Assembly: GCF_020662345.1 (NCBI RefSeq)
Contig: NZ_VMOA01000013.1
Location: 1-64,000 of the forward strand
Reading direction: 5' to 3'
DNA length: 64,000 nt
Source: Methylobacterium sp. W2
GTDB taxonomy: Bacteria; Pseudomonadota; Alphaproteobacteria; Rhizobiales; Beijerinckiaceae
The position numbers and the translations under genes were made by a program. Under the pieces are notes generated by a model. That model was given only the letters and a program-made list of their open reading frames with translations. It was not told where the DNA came from and did not search any database. This document shows, one piece after another, positions 17,728-26,208 of the stretch; positions within the stretch are counted from its first letter, which is position 1; every line of letters begins with the position of its first letter.

Positions 17728-19257
17728 TCAAGCCCGGCGCAAGCGCAGGCCGAAGGCCCGCAGGGTCCCCAGCAGCAGGGCGGCGTAGACGAGGGCCCCG
17801 ACGATCCCGAGAAGCCCGAGCACCACGATCTCGCGGAAATGCGGCAGGGCCGGCACCGAGCGCTCCACGATCGGAAGGCCGTAGATCGCCGTTGCGGCGA
17901 GAGCGGCGCAGGCGACGACCACGCCGATGACGGTGATGCCAAGGCCCCGGCTCGGTGCCGTCCAGCCCCGGCGCCACGCGAGCCCCACGAGCAGCGCAAG
18001 GTTGAGCCACTGGCCGATGGCAGTGGCCAGCGCCAGGCCGGTCACGCCGTAAGGCCCGGTGAGCACGATCTTGAGCGCAACGTTGAGGGCGATGGAGGCG
18101 AGTGATGCGATGAGCGGCGTCATCGTGTCCTGGCGCGCATAGAAGCTCGCCACCGCGCTGCGCACCAGCACCACCGCGGGCAAAGCGAGGCCGTAGGCGG
18201 CGAGCACCGAGGCGGCGCGGGCGGCATCCTCGGCGCCGAAGGCGCCGCGCTGGAACAGGGCCGTCATCATCAGGCCGGGCAGGGTGAGGAAGGCGATGGT
18301 GAAGGGGGCCGACAGGGCGAGCGAGAAGCCCGCCGCCCGGTTCTGCGCCGCATGCGCACCCACGACATCACCCTTGGCGATCCGCCGGCTCATCTCGGGG
18401 AGCAGCACCGTCCCCGCCGCGATGGCAATGACGCCGAAGGGCAGCTGGTAGAGCCGGTCGGCGTAGTAGAGGGCCGAGACCGCGCCGGTGGGCAGGAAGC
18501 TCGCGATGATCGTGTCGGCAAAGGAGGCGATCTGGAACCCGGCCGCGCCGATCACCGCCGGACCGAGCACCTTGAAGAACCGCGTCATTGCCGGATCACG
18601 CAGGGTCGGCGCGCCGAGCGCCGGCGCGATGTCCGCGCGCCGGCAGGCGAGCCAGACGAGGCCGAATTGCAGCACGCCGGAGACCGAAACGCCCCAGGCG
18701 GCGGCGTAGGCGGCGTTCGGGAAGAACCCCGCCAGCGCCAGGGCCACCAGCATCGAGAGGTTGAGGAGGACCGGGGCGCCGGCCGCCACGGCGAAGCGGC
18801 GGTGGGCATTGAGGATGCCCGACAGCAACGTCACCAGGGTGATGAAGAGGAGGTAGGGAAAGGTGATCCGCGTCAGCGCGACGGCGAGATCGAAGCGGAG
18901 GGGATCGTCCGAGAAGCCGGGCGCCAGGGCACGCACCACCCACGGCATCGCCGACCAGGCGAGGGCCAGCAGGACGATCTGCGTCAGCAGCAGCAGGGTG
19001 AAGACGCGGGTGGCAAAACGCCGGGCCGCGCCCGCCTCGCCGGTCTCGGACAGGCCGGCATAGGCTGGTACGAAGGCGGTGTTGAACGCCCCCTCGCCGA
19101 AGATCGCCCGGAAATGGTTTGGCAGCCGGAAGGCGACGACGAAGGCATCGGCCACCGGCCCCGCCCCGAGCACGGCCGCCATCACCACGTCGCGAGCAAA
19201 GCCGGTGACGCGGGAGACCAGCGTCCAGCCGCCGACGGAGAGGATGCTGCGGATCAT
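17728..19257 (-). CDS. murJ: Lipid II flippase MurJ
   Basis: A 509-residue polytopic membrane protein of the MOP superfamily with about 14 helices. The start MIRSILSVGGWTLVSRVTGF is the classic MurJ opening. FRLPNHFRAIFGEGAFNTAFVPAY (about residues 47-70) carries the conserved Arg/Glu cavity residues. QLPFGVIAIAAGTVLLPEMSR and RSAVASFYARQDTMTPL are further family blocks. It flips lipid-linked peptidoglycan precursor across the inner membrane. Length is standard (about 510). Transcribed with the same orientation as sodB, 174 nt downstream of it. Confidence 0.95.
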   Translation of the reverse strand: MIRSILSVGGWTLVSRVTGFARDVVMAAVLGAGPVADAFVVAFRLPNHFRAIFGEGAFNTAFVPAYAGLSETGEAGAARRFATRVFTLLLLTQIVLLALAWSAMPWVVRALAPGFSDDPLRFDLAVALTRITFPYLLFITLVTLLSGILNAHRRFAVAAGAPVLLNLSMLVALALAGFFPNAAYAAAWGVSVSGVLQFGLVWLACRRADIAPALGAPTLRDPAMTRFFKVLGPAVIGAAGFQIASFADTIIASFLPTGAVSALYYADRLYQLPFGVIAIAAGTVLLPEMSRRIAKGDVVGAHAAQNRAAGFSLALSAPFTIAFLTLPGLMMTALFQRGAFGAEDAARAASVLAAYGLALPAVVLVRSAVASFYARQDTMTPLIASLASIALNVALKIVLTGPYGVTGLALATAIGQWLNLALLVGLAWRRGWTAPSRGLGITVIGVVVACAALAATAIYGLPIVERSVPALPHFREIVVLGLLGIVGALVYAALLLGTLRAFGLRLRRA

Positions 19258-19307
19258 GCGAATCGATCGGAGAGAGGGAAACGGAAGGCTTCGTCGATAT
19301 GCGTTCC

Positions 19308-19325
19308 CCCTCCCCACAAGGAGGG
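19308..19325. repeat. Small hairpin in the sodB-murJ gap
   Basis: CCCTCC (19308-19313) and GGAGGG (19320-19325) are perfect 6-base arms around CCACAA. It lies 50 nt upstream of the murJ start. It may be a leader hairpin of murJ or a common GC-rich intergenic element. Confidence 0.25.
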
Positions 19326-19388
19326 AGGAGAGCCGCGCTGCGACGGTCTCGTCAGGCCCCGATGGATGCCGGCGGCTCCGCACGACAA

Positions 19389-19414
19389 CGCCGCGAGTCG
19401 CGAGACCCGCGGCG
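19389..19414 (-). terminator. Hairpin downstream of sodB
   Basis: CGCCGCG (19389-19395) and CGCGGCG (19408-19414) pair perfectly across a 12-nt loop, 18 nt beyond the sodB stop on its transcript. The T-run is weak (TTGTCG on the minus strand), so this is a possible rather than certain terminator. Confidence 0.4.
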
Positions 19415-19431
19415 CGACAGGAACCGAGACG

Positions 19432-20031
19432 TTACTTCGAGGCTTCGCCGTAGAGCTTCTCGACGTATTCCCAGTTCACCAAGTTCTCGATGAACGCCTT
19501 GAGGTAGTCGGGGCGGCGGTTGCGGTAGTCGATGTAGTAGGAGTGCTCCCACACGTCGACGCCGAGGATCGGCTTGGCACCGTGCACCAGTGGGTTCTCA
19601 CCGTTGGGGGTCTTCAGGATCGCGAGCTTGCCGTCCTTGACCGCGAGCCAGGCCCAGCCCGAGCCGAACTGGCCGACGCCCGCCTGGATGAAATCCGCCT
19701 TGAATTTGTCTAAGCCGCCGAGATCCTCGTCGATCTTCGCGGCCAGGGCCGCCGGGGCCGCACCGCCGCCGTTGGGCTTCATCCAGTTCCAGAAGTGGAG
19801 GTGGTTGAAGTGCTGGCCGGCATTGTTGAACAGCGGCTGGTTGGTGCCGTAGGACGCCGTGACGATCTCCTCGACGGTCTTGCCTTCGAGACCCGTGCCT
19901 TCGAGCAGCTTGTTGCCGGTATCGACATAGGCCTTGTGGTGCTTGTCGTGGTGGAACTCGAGGGTCTCCTTCGACATGTAGGGGCCGAGCGCGTCGTAGG
20001 CGTAGGGCAGTTCGGGCAGGGTGAAGGTCAT
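19432..20031 (-). CDS. sodB: Superoxide dismutase, Fe/Mn family (Fe-type features)
   Basis: A 199-residue enzyme that dismutates superoxide in the cytoplasm. The four metal ligands are visible: His27 (in EFHHDKHHKAYVD), His77 (in AGQHFNHLHFW), Asp159 and His163 (in DVWEHSYYIDY). The Gln in AGQHFNH sits where iron-type enzymes carry their active-site Gln, suggesting Fe use, though cambialism cannot be excluded. GGGAG precedes the ATG. It is divergent from the membrane protein gene at 20268, with a 236-nt regulatory gap. Confidence 0.96.
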   Translation of the reverse strand: MTFTLPELPYAYDALGPYMSKETLEFHHDKHHKAYVDTGNKLLEGTGLEGKTVEEIVTASYGTNQPLFNNAGQHFNHLHFWNWMKPNGGGAAPAALAAKIDEDLGGLDKFKADFIQAGVGQFGSGWAWLAVKDGKLAILKTPNGENPLVHGAKPILGVDVWEHSYYIDYRNRRPDYLKAFIENLVNWEYVEKLYGEASK

Positions 20032-20267
20032 AGGCAGGTCTCCCGGGTCTGATGGCGCAGGGGTGAGGCTCGCTCCGAGGGATGCGAGGGGCTCACCGTC
20101 CGCTCTCCAACGCGTTCGTACCTAAGTCGGTCCTCCTCCAAGGGCAACGGGAGTCCGGCATCGAAGGGCGTGGGGGGATTTTCCTGGAGGTCGATTTTGC
20201 AAAACCCGGACCGGGCCTTACTGTGCGCGCCGCACTTCTGATGTGCGGGCGTTGGTTAGAGAGTTCC

Positions 20268-21212
20268 ATGATCCTCGCGCTGTTCGCGCTCGCCGTCGTC
20301 ATGATCGTCGGTGGCATCGCCTCCGTCGTCCAGGGCTTTCCCTATGTCAGGCTGGAAAGCGGTTGGACGATGACCATCGCGGGCGCCGCCACGGCGTCGT
20401 CCGGCGCGCTCCTCCTCGGTCTGGCCGTGGTGGCCACCTACCTGAAGCGCCTGGAGCGGGTCCTGCTGGAGCAGGGAGCTGGGCTCGGCGTCGATCCGTC
20501 GGTATTCGAGGCACGGGGGCGGATCGAGCCGCCGGGGCTCGACACGGCCGATGCGGCGGAGGAGCCGGTCTCCCCCGGGCGGCAGCGCCCGAGCGCGGTC
20601 GGGCTCGCCGAACCGAGGCTCGCGTCGCCGCCGCATTTTGCCGACGAGGCCCCGCTCGGCAGCGACCCGGCATCGCCGCTTCTGCCGGATCTCCTGCCCG
20701 AACCGCCGCCTCCCCCCGTCGAGGACGCCCGGCAGAATCAGCTCCGCGCAGTCGAGCCCGATGCCGAGGCCGCACCGGCGCGCCGGATCAAGCCGAACAA
20801 GCCGCCTCGGGCGGTCAAGCCGACGGCCATGGTCGATACGGTCATCCCGGCACCCGAGCCCGTCCCCCCGGTCGTGGAGGCACCCCCCGCGCCTGTCGCG
20901 CTGCCCCCGGCGCCGCCTCGCGAGGCCGATCGCGAAGAGCCCCTGGGACTGAGATCGTCGGTCGTCGATGAGCCGGAGACTGTGCCGAGCCCGGCACCGC
21001 CCGAGGAAGCCGATCCTGCTGCGAGCCTCCTTAAGGGCGGTCTTGCCGTGGTGGGCACCTACGCGTCCGGGGGCAACACCTACGTGATGTACTCGAACGG
21101 CTCCATCGAGGCGGATACGCCGCGCGGTCAGTTCACCTTCGATTCCCTCGATGAGCTCAAGGCCTTCGTCGAGGCGGGCGGCGAGGAGGGCGCCGCCCGC
21201 GGAGCGGCGTGA
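20268..21212 (+). CDS. Proline-rich inner-membrane protein of unknown function
   Basis: 314 residues from ATG 20268, preceded by AGAGAG. Two hydrophobic helices occupy residues about 1-25 and 38-62. A long Pro/Ala/Glu-rich, probably disordered region (about 80-260) follows. The protein ends in a compact module, GTYASGGNTYVMYSNGSIEA plus TPRGQFTFDSLDELKAFVEAG. The aromatic, strand-like C-terminal module is the conserved-looking part. I recognise similar tails in hyphomicrobial hypothetical proteins but know no function. It may link the membrane to a cytoplasmic or envelope partner. Confidence 0.65.
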   Translation: MILALFALAVVMIVGGIASVVQGFPYVRLESGWTMTIAGAATASSGALLLGLAVVATYLKRLERVLLEQGAGLGVDPSVFEARGRIEPPGLDTADAAEEPVSPGRQRPSAVGLAEPRLASPPHFADEAPLGSDPASPLLPDLLPEPPPPPVEDARQNQLRAVEPDAEAAPARRIKPNKPPRAVKPTAMVDTVIPAPEPVPPVVEAPPAPVALPPAPPREADREEPLGLRSSVVDEPETVPSPAPPEEADPAASLLKGGLAVVGTYASGGNTYVMYSNGSIEADTPRGQFTFDSLDELKAFVEAGGEEGAARGAA

Positions 21213-21219
21213 AGCTCCG

Positions 21220-22980
21220 TCAGGCCAGCGGGTTCAGTCCTTCGGTCCGGGCGGGAAGCGGCGCCGTCATGGTCAGGCGAAACCCTTCGGGGGGATAGCT
21301 CGCCGCGATGTCGGCGCTGACCTGCGCCGTGAGCACCCGCTGCAGCAGGCGTGAGCCGAAGCCCTGACGCGTCGGCGGTCGCACCGGCGGCCCATCGGAT
21401 TCCGACCAGGCGAGATGCAGGGTTTTCCCGGCCGCATCCTCGGTGACGTTCCAGACGATGGCGACCCGGCCCTCCTGCGTCGAGAGCGCGCCGTGCTTTG
21501 CCGCGTTGGTGGTCAGTTCGTGGATCGCCATGCCGATGGGAACCGCGATTTCGGAAGTGAGATCCACCGGCGGCCCGTCGAGGACGATCCGCCTCGCCCC
21601 CGGACCGTCCGACGCGCCGTCGCCATAGGGTCTGAGCTCGTTCTCGAGGAGGTTGCGCAGGGACGCGGTCTGCCAGGTATCCTCGGTGAGGACCGAATGG
21701 GTGTGGGCGAGCGACATGATCCGCCCGACGAAGGCCTCGTAGAAACTCTCGATGCTGGACGCCGTCCGGGCCGTGGAGCCGACGATGGCCTGGACGGTGG
21801 CCAGAGTGTTCTTCACCCGGTGGTGCAACTCGCGGATCAGCAGGGCCTGCCGTTCCTCGGCGATCCTGCGTTCGGTCACGTCGGCGACGACGCCGATGAG
21901 CCTGCGGGGGAGACGATCGGGGGCGTCGCTTTCGAAGCGCCCGGCCATGTCGATGATGCGCCACGCGCCGTCATGCGCGCGCTGGATGCGGCCGCTGGCC
22001 TGCAGGGTGGAATCTTCGCGCAAGGCCGTCGAGATCGCCCGGCGGAACGCGGGGCGGTCGTCGGGATGGAGGACGGTGCTGAGGAACTCGCGCTTGCCGA
22101 GAGCCCCCTCTTCGGAACGACGCCCGAAGATCGCGAACATGCGCTCGTTCTCCCAGACGGCCTGATCGTCGAGCATATGCCATTCGAAGATGCCGAGTTC
22201 GGCCAGCGACGTGGCGATGCGCAGGCGCTCCTCGCTCTCGCGCAGGGCGTCGCGCGCCTCCACCCGCGTCGTCACGTCCTGCAGCACACCCACCACGATT
22301 CCGGATCGGTCGCCCACGGCACCGATCGCCTGCCCCCTCGCGCTGATCCGGATCTCGATGTCGTCGCCCGCGCGACGCAGGCGGGCCTCGATGGCGAAGG
22401 GGGTGCCGTCGCGCATCGCCGCACGAGCGGTCGCCTTCACCCTCTCCACCTCGGGCGCCTCCATCAGGCCGGCGACCTGCGGCCAGGTCAGTAACGTACC
22501 GGGAGGGAAACCGAGGATATGGGCTGCCCGCCGCGACACCCTGAGGAGCCCGTCCGCGAGATCGATCCGCCATTCTCCGAGCCCGGCGGCGGTGAGGGCG
22601 GCGCGGTTCTCCTCCGAGCGCACGATGTCGTCGGCATCGGCCCGTTCGACCACCAAGGTGCGGAGGGCGCCGGTATCGGATGAGGGCGATGTCCGGATGC
22701 GGACGTCGACGGGGCTCCCGCTCGCGGTGCCCCAGCTCCGGATGCCAGCGGAGAGCAGGTCGGGACCGTCTCCGAGCACCGTCACGGGCCGCCCCGTCAG
22801 GCTCCCCGCCTCGTATCCGAGGAGGTTTGTCAGGAACGGGTTGGCGTCGAGGATGCGCTCCGTGCCGCAATCGAGGATGACGAGTCCGATTCCGGCCTCA
22901 TCGAAGCTGCGCCGATAGGGGTCGGCCTGGGGACGCGCATCCCCCAGCACTGGCGATCCTGGATCAGATCCGCTGCCCAC
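21220..22980 (-). CDS. PAS-containing HWE/HisKA_2 sensor histidine kinase
   Basis: A 586-residue soluble kinase. Three PAS-like domains sit at about residues 25-115, 125-238 and 255-372; the second and third end in PAC-like GIVVGVLQDVTTR and LIGVVADVTERR. The kinase core starts with LIRELHHRVKNTLATVQAI, with the phospho-acceptor at His387. The N-box ELTTNAAKHGALS and the diagnostic LAWSESDGPPV Trp-x-Glu motif identify the HWE subfamily. There are no membrane helices, so it senses cytoplasmic cues such as redox, light or metabolites. HWE kinases often phosphorylate PhyR in the general stress response, and nepR-ecfG lie 9 kb away. That link is inference. Confidence 0.87.
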   Translation of the reverse strand: MGSGSDPGSPVLGDARPQADPYRRSFDEAGIGLVILDCGTERILDANPFLTNLLGYEAGSLTGRPVTVLGDGPDLLSAGIRSWGTASGSPVDVRIRTSPSSDTGALRTLVVERADADDIVRSEENRAALTAAGLGEWRIDLADGLLRVSRRAAHILGFPPGTLLTWPQVAGLMEAPEVERVKATARAAMRDGTPFAIEARLRRAGDDIEIRISARGQAIGAVGDRSGIVVGVLQDVTTRVEARDALRESEERLRIATSLAELGIFEWHMLDDQAVWENERMFAIFGRRSEEGALGKREFLSTVLHPDDRPAFRRAISTALREDSTLQASGRIQRAHDGAWRIIDMAGRFESDAPDRLPRRLIGVVADVTERRIAEERQALLIRELHHRVKNTLATVQAIVGSTARTASSIESFYEAFVGRIMSLAHTHSVLTEDTWQTASLRNLLENELRPYGDGASDGPGARRIVLDGPPVDLTSEIAVPIGMAIHELTTNAAKHGALSTQEGRVAIVWNVTEDAAGKTLHLAWSESDGPPVRPPTRQGFGSRLLQRVLTAQVSADIAASYPPEGFRLTMTAPLPARTEGLNPLA

Positions 22981-23131
22981 TCCGCAACCTCATTCGGCGG
23001 CGCCCCGGACTCGTATGGGGCATCATCGCTCGACCCGGTAGCCCCGGATGCTCATTGCCCCGGCATCTGAGGTCGCAACGCTCTGCGCCGCAAGGGCTTA
23101 CGACGAAAAAGCCGTGCCGGAACGCACCCGC

Positions 23132-23869
23132 TCAGCCCAGCCGGCGGAACTCCAGGTAGGTCGGGCCACGGCCGGCCGCGATCGCCTTGGCCTCGTAGCG
23201 GGTGCCCGGCCATTCCGGGAAGGGGCGCTTCCAGTCGGTGACGGCTTCGGCAGTCCAGCTGAGGGCGTCGCATCGCGCGGCCCGCACCAGGGTCCAGCCG
23301 GCATAATCGTCGATGTCGCTGGCAAAGCGGAAGACGCCGCCGGGCCTCAGGACCCGGGCGATCTCAGACAGCGTCTCGTCCGAGACGAATCGCCGCTTGC
23401 GCTGGCGGCGCTTGGGCCAGGGATCGGGATAGAGCAGGTAGACGCGGGCGAGGCTCGCATCGGGAATGGCGGCGAGGAGCTGGGTGGCGTCCTCGTCCCA
23501 GATCCGGACATTGTCGAGGTCGCCGTCATCGACGGCCCACAGCAGCTTGACGACGCCGTTGACGAAAGGCTCCGCGCCGATGATGCCGACCTGCGGGTGA
23601 CGCGTGGCCTGGGCGGCGAGATGCTCGCCGCCGCCGAACCCGATCTCGAGCCAGACCTCGTCCACCGGATTCGGGAAAAGTCCGGGCAGGTCGAGCCGCG
23701 CCCCCTCGGTCGGCAGCGCGACGCGCAGGAGCGGCAACAGGTCGGCCAGCCGCTGTTCCTGTCCGGCCCGCAGGCGTTTGCCCTTGCGCCGGCCGTAGAA
23801 GGCACGGTCCGCGCCCTCGATTGCCGTCCCGCCCTCGTTGGGCGGGAGATCATCCCGCCCGTTCTCCAC
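23132..23869 (-). CDS. trmB: tRNA (guanine-N7-)-methyltransferase
   Basis: A 245-residue SAM-dependent enzyme that methylates G46 in the variable loop of tRNAs. Landmarks are EIGFGGGEHLAAQA (SAM motif I, about residues 74-87), YLLYPDPWPKRRQRKRRF with the TrmB-specific PDPWPK, and DYAGWTLV. The start is GTG at 23869, only 3 nt after the metK stop, so it is translated from the metK transcript. That is functionally apt, because metK makes its cofactor. A perfect 8-bp hairpin lies over codons 3-10. Confidence 0.94.
   Translation of the reverse strand: MENGRDDLPPNEGGTAIEGADRAFYGRRKGKRLRAGQEQRLADLLPLLRVALPTEGARLDLPGLFPNPVDEVWLEIGFGGGEHLAAQATRHPQVGIIGAEPFVNGVVKLLWAVDDGDLDNVRIWDEDATQLLAAIPDASLARVYLLYPDPWPKRRQRKRRFVSDETLSEIARVLRPGGVFRFASDIDDYAGWTLVRAARCDALSWTAEAVTDWKRPFPEWPGTRYEAKAIAAGRGPTYLEFRRLG
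23840..23860 (-). promoter_or_regulatory. Perfect hairpin at the trmB start
   Basis: GGGCGGGA (23840-23847) and TCCCGCCC (23853-23860) are perfect 8-base arms around GATCA, covering trmB codons 3-10 and beginning 13 nt past the metK stop. It could limit trmB translation or attenuate read-through from metK. No T-run follows, so a plain terminator is unlikely. Confidence 0.4.
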
Positions 23870-23872
23870 GGG

Positions 23873-25051
<1,179 letters not shown>

Positions 25052-25189
25052 CTGAGGCCCCCCGTTTCGGGTTCGCCTCGGCAGCGTTCGACCCGGTCTT
25101 CGGAACGGAGAGCTTCTGGCACTCCCTCCCCAGGCGGTCAAGATGACAAACCGAACGTATCCGCTAAAACGAACGAATCATACTTTAGA

Positions 25190-25612
25190 TCATCCGTTCA
25201 GCTTTTCGTCCAGGGCATGGATGGCGGCTGCGAACTCGCGGCGGTTGGCGTCCGAGAAATGCTCTGTCACGTGCTTGGCGACGACATCGACGAGACCGCT
25301 CCACGGAGCCAGCGCTCCGTCCTGGGGCACGAAGGTCTGCTGGGGCGGCTCGCTCAGACCACGGAGCGGGGCGTCGTCGCTACGGTCCATGCCATCGAAG
25401 AAGTAATCGATCGGCATCCCGGTCATGCGACTCAGAATCTCGAGATGGATCGCGCTGATGCGGTTGATGCCCTTCTCGTACTTCTGAAGTTGTGCCGCAG
25501 ACATGCCGAAACTCTGGGCGACACGTTTCTGGGTCAGGGCCGATCTCTTCCTTTGCTCGGCGATGCGCATGCCGACATGGACATCGCGTGCATCGGTCTT
25601 TTGCCCAGCCAT
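25190..25612 (-). CDS. XRE-family transcriptional regulator upstream of metK
   Basis: A 140-residue protein. A Cro/C1-type helix-turn-helix spans residues about 12-66: VHVGMRIAEQRKRSALTQKRVAQS, then MSAAQLQKYEKGINRISAIHLEILSRMTGMPIDYF. The C-terminal part (VDVVAKHVTEHFSDANRREFAAAIHAL) is a helical tail. This type of regulator precedes metK in many Hyphomicrobiales and probably adjusts SAM synthesis, though its targets are not shown here. It ends 138 nt before metK on the same strand. Confidence 0.88.
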   Translation of the reverse strand: MAGQKTDARDVHVGMRIAEQRKRSALTQKRVAQSFGMSAAQLQKYEKGINRISAIHLEILSRMTGMPIDYFFDGMDRSDDAPLRGLSEPPQQTFVPQDGALAPWSGLVDVVAKHVTEHFSDANRREFAAAIHALDEKLNG

Positions 25613-25816
25613 GTCAGATCCCGTCCAGTCTCATGAGCCTTGTCGCGCACCTTGCCCTTGGACAGATCCTCGACGCTCATGGCTCTTATGGTTGCTGTTT
25701 CTTCCACGTTCCCCTGCTCAACCCAACCCGAAAAAGACGGCACGGCCGTACTATTCCACGCCCTTGCCGGGCACGGAGCCCGGGGAAGGGACGATCGGTC
25801 GAGGATGGGGTGGTGG

Positions 25817-26146
25817 TGGCGTCCCCGGCAGGTCTCGAACCTGCGACCCCAGGTTTCATCCCACTTCGGCTTCCGCCGCCGCCCCGTGCCGGAGCGTTCG
25901 TGGTCTGGACTATCCCTTCGCCATGGATCGGTGGGGAATGACCCTTCGCGATCTTTAGGCGCCGCCCGTCTAGTCTCTACACCTTCCCCGGATGGCTCCG
26001 GGGCTTGGCTCGGGATCGGCCGGGCCAGCGCGCATGCGGGCCGTGGGCGTTCCCCGAATTTGAGCGGATCCGCCGCGTGGTTTCCCCTCGCGACGCCCAA
26101 TTGAAGTTTAGGAAACCTGTGCTCTGTCCAGCTGAGCTACGGAGAC
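25817..26146 (-). tRNA. tRNA-Arg(CCU) interrupted by a group I intron
   Basis: The 5' exon is 26146-26110 (37 nt): acceptor GTCTCCG, D-arm GCTC...GAGC, then CAGGT-TT-CCT, which ends in the anticodon. The 3' exon is 25856-25817 (40 nt): AA, anticodon-stem strand ACCTG, variable GGGTC, T-arm GCAGG-TTCGAGA-CCTGC, acceptor CGGGGAC, discriminator G and encoded CCA. Joined, they give a 77-nt tRNA in which GTCTCCG pairs with CGGGGAC (one G-U) and CAGGT pairs with ACCTG around loop TTCCTAA. The anticodon CCU reads AGG arginine codons. The intron lies between positions 36 and 37, the site known for the tRNA-Arg(CCU) intron of Agrobacterium. The host gene depends on splicing to be functional. Confidence 0.95.
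25857..26109 (-). other. Self-splicing group I intron in tRNA-Arg(CCU)
   Basis: 253 nt with no open reading frame of its own, so no homing endonuclease. The internal guide GGGAAACC (26086-26079) pairs with all eight bases of the 5' exon end GGTTTCCT, with the expected U-G wobble at the splice site (P1). All four core elements can be read on the minus strand: P, AATTCGGGGAAC (26060-26049); Q, ATCCCGAGCCAAG (26016-26004); R, GTGTAGAGACTAGACGGG (25982-25965); S, AAGGGATAGTCC (25918-25907). AGACTA of R and TAGTC of S form P7, the guanosine site. The last base is G (25857). Known relatives are the subgroup IC3 introns of bacterial tRNA genes. Self-splicing is inferred. Confidence 0.93.
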
Positions 26147-26208
26147 TCACCAAGCACGTCCCTAGCATCATCGGGCGGGGAGGCCAACCGGCGCTTCGAG
26201 CGGCGATT

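Noticed and set aside
25052-25189. SAM riboswitch upstream of metK
   Set aside because: I looked for SAM-II-, SAM-V- and SAM/SAH-type pairing in the 138-nt leader and saw no pseudoknot pattern, only a small CCCG-AAA-CGGG stem. A covariance-model scan would settle it.
25640-26104. Open frames across the split tRNA on both strands
   Set aside because: They pass through tRNA exons and the intron core and have no protein-like sequence; the RNA interpretation explains every conserved block.
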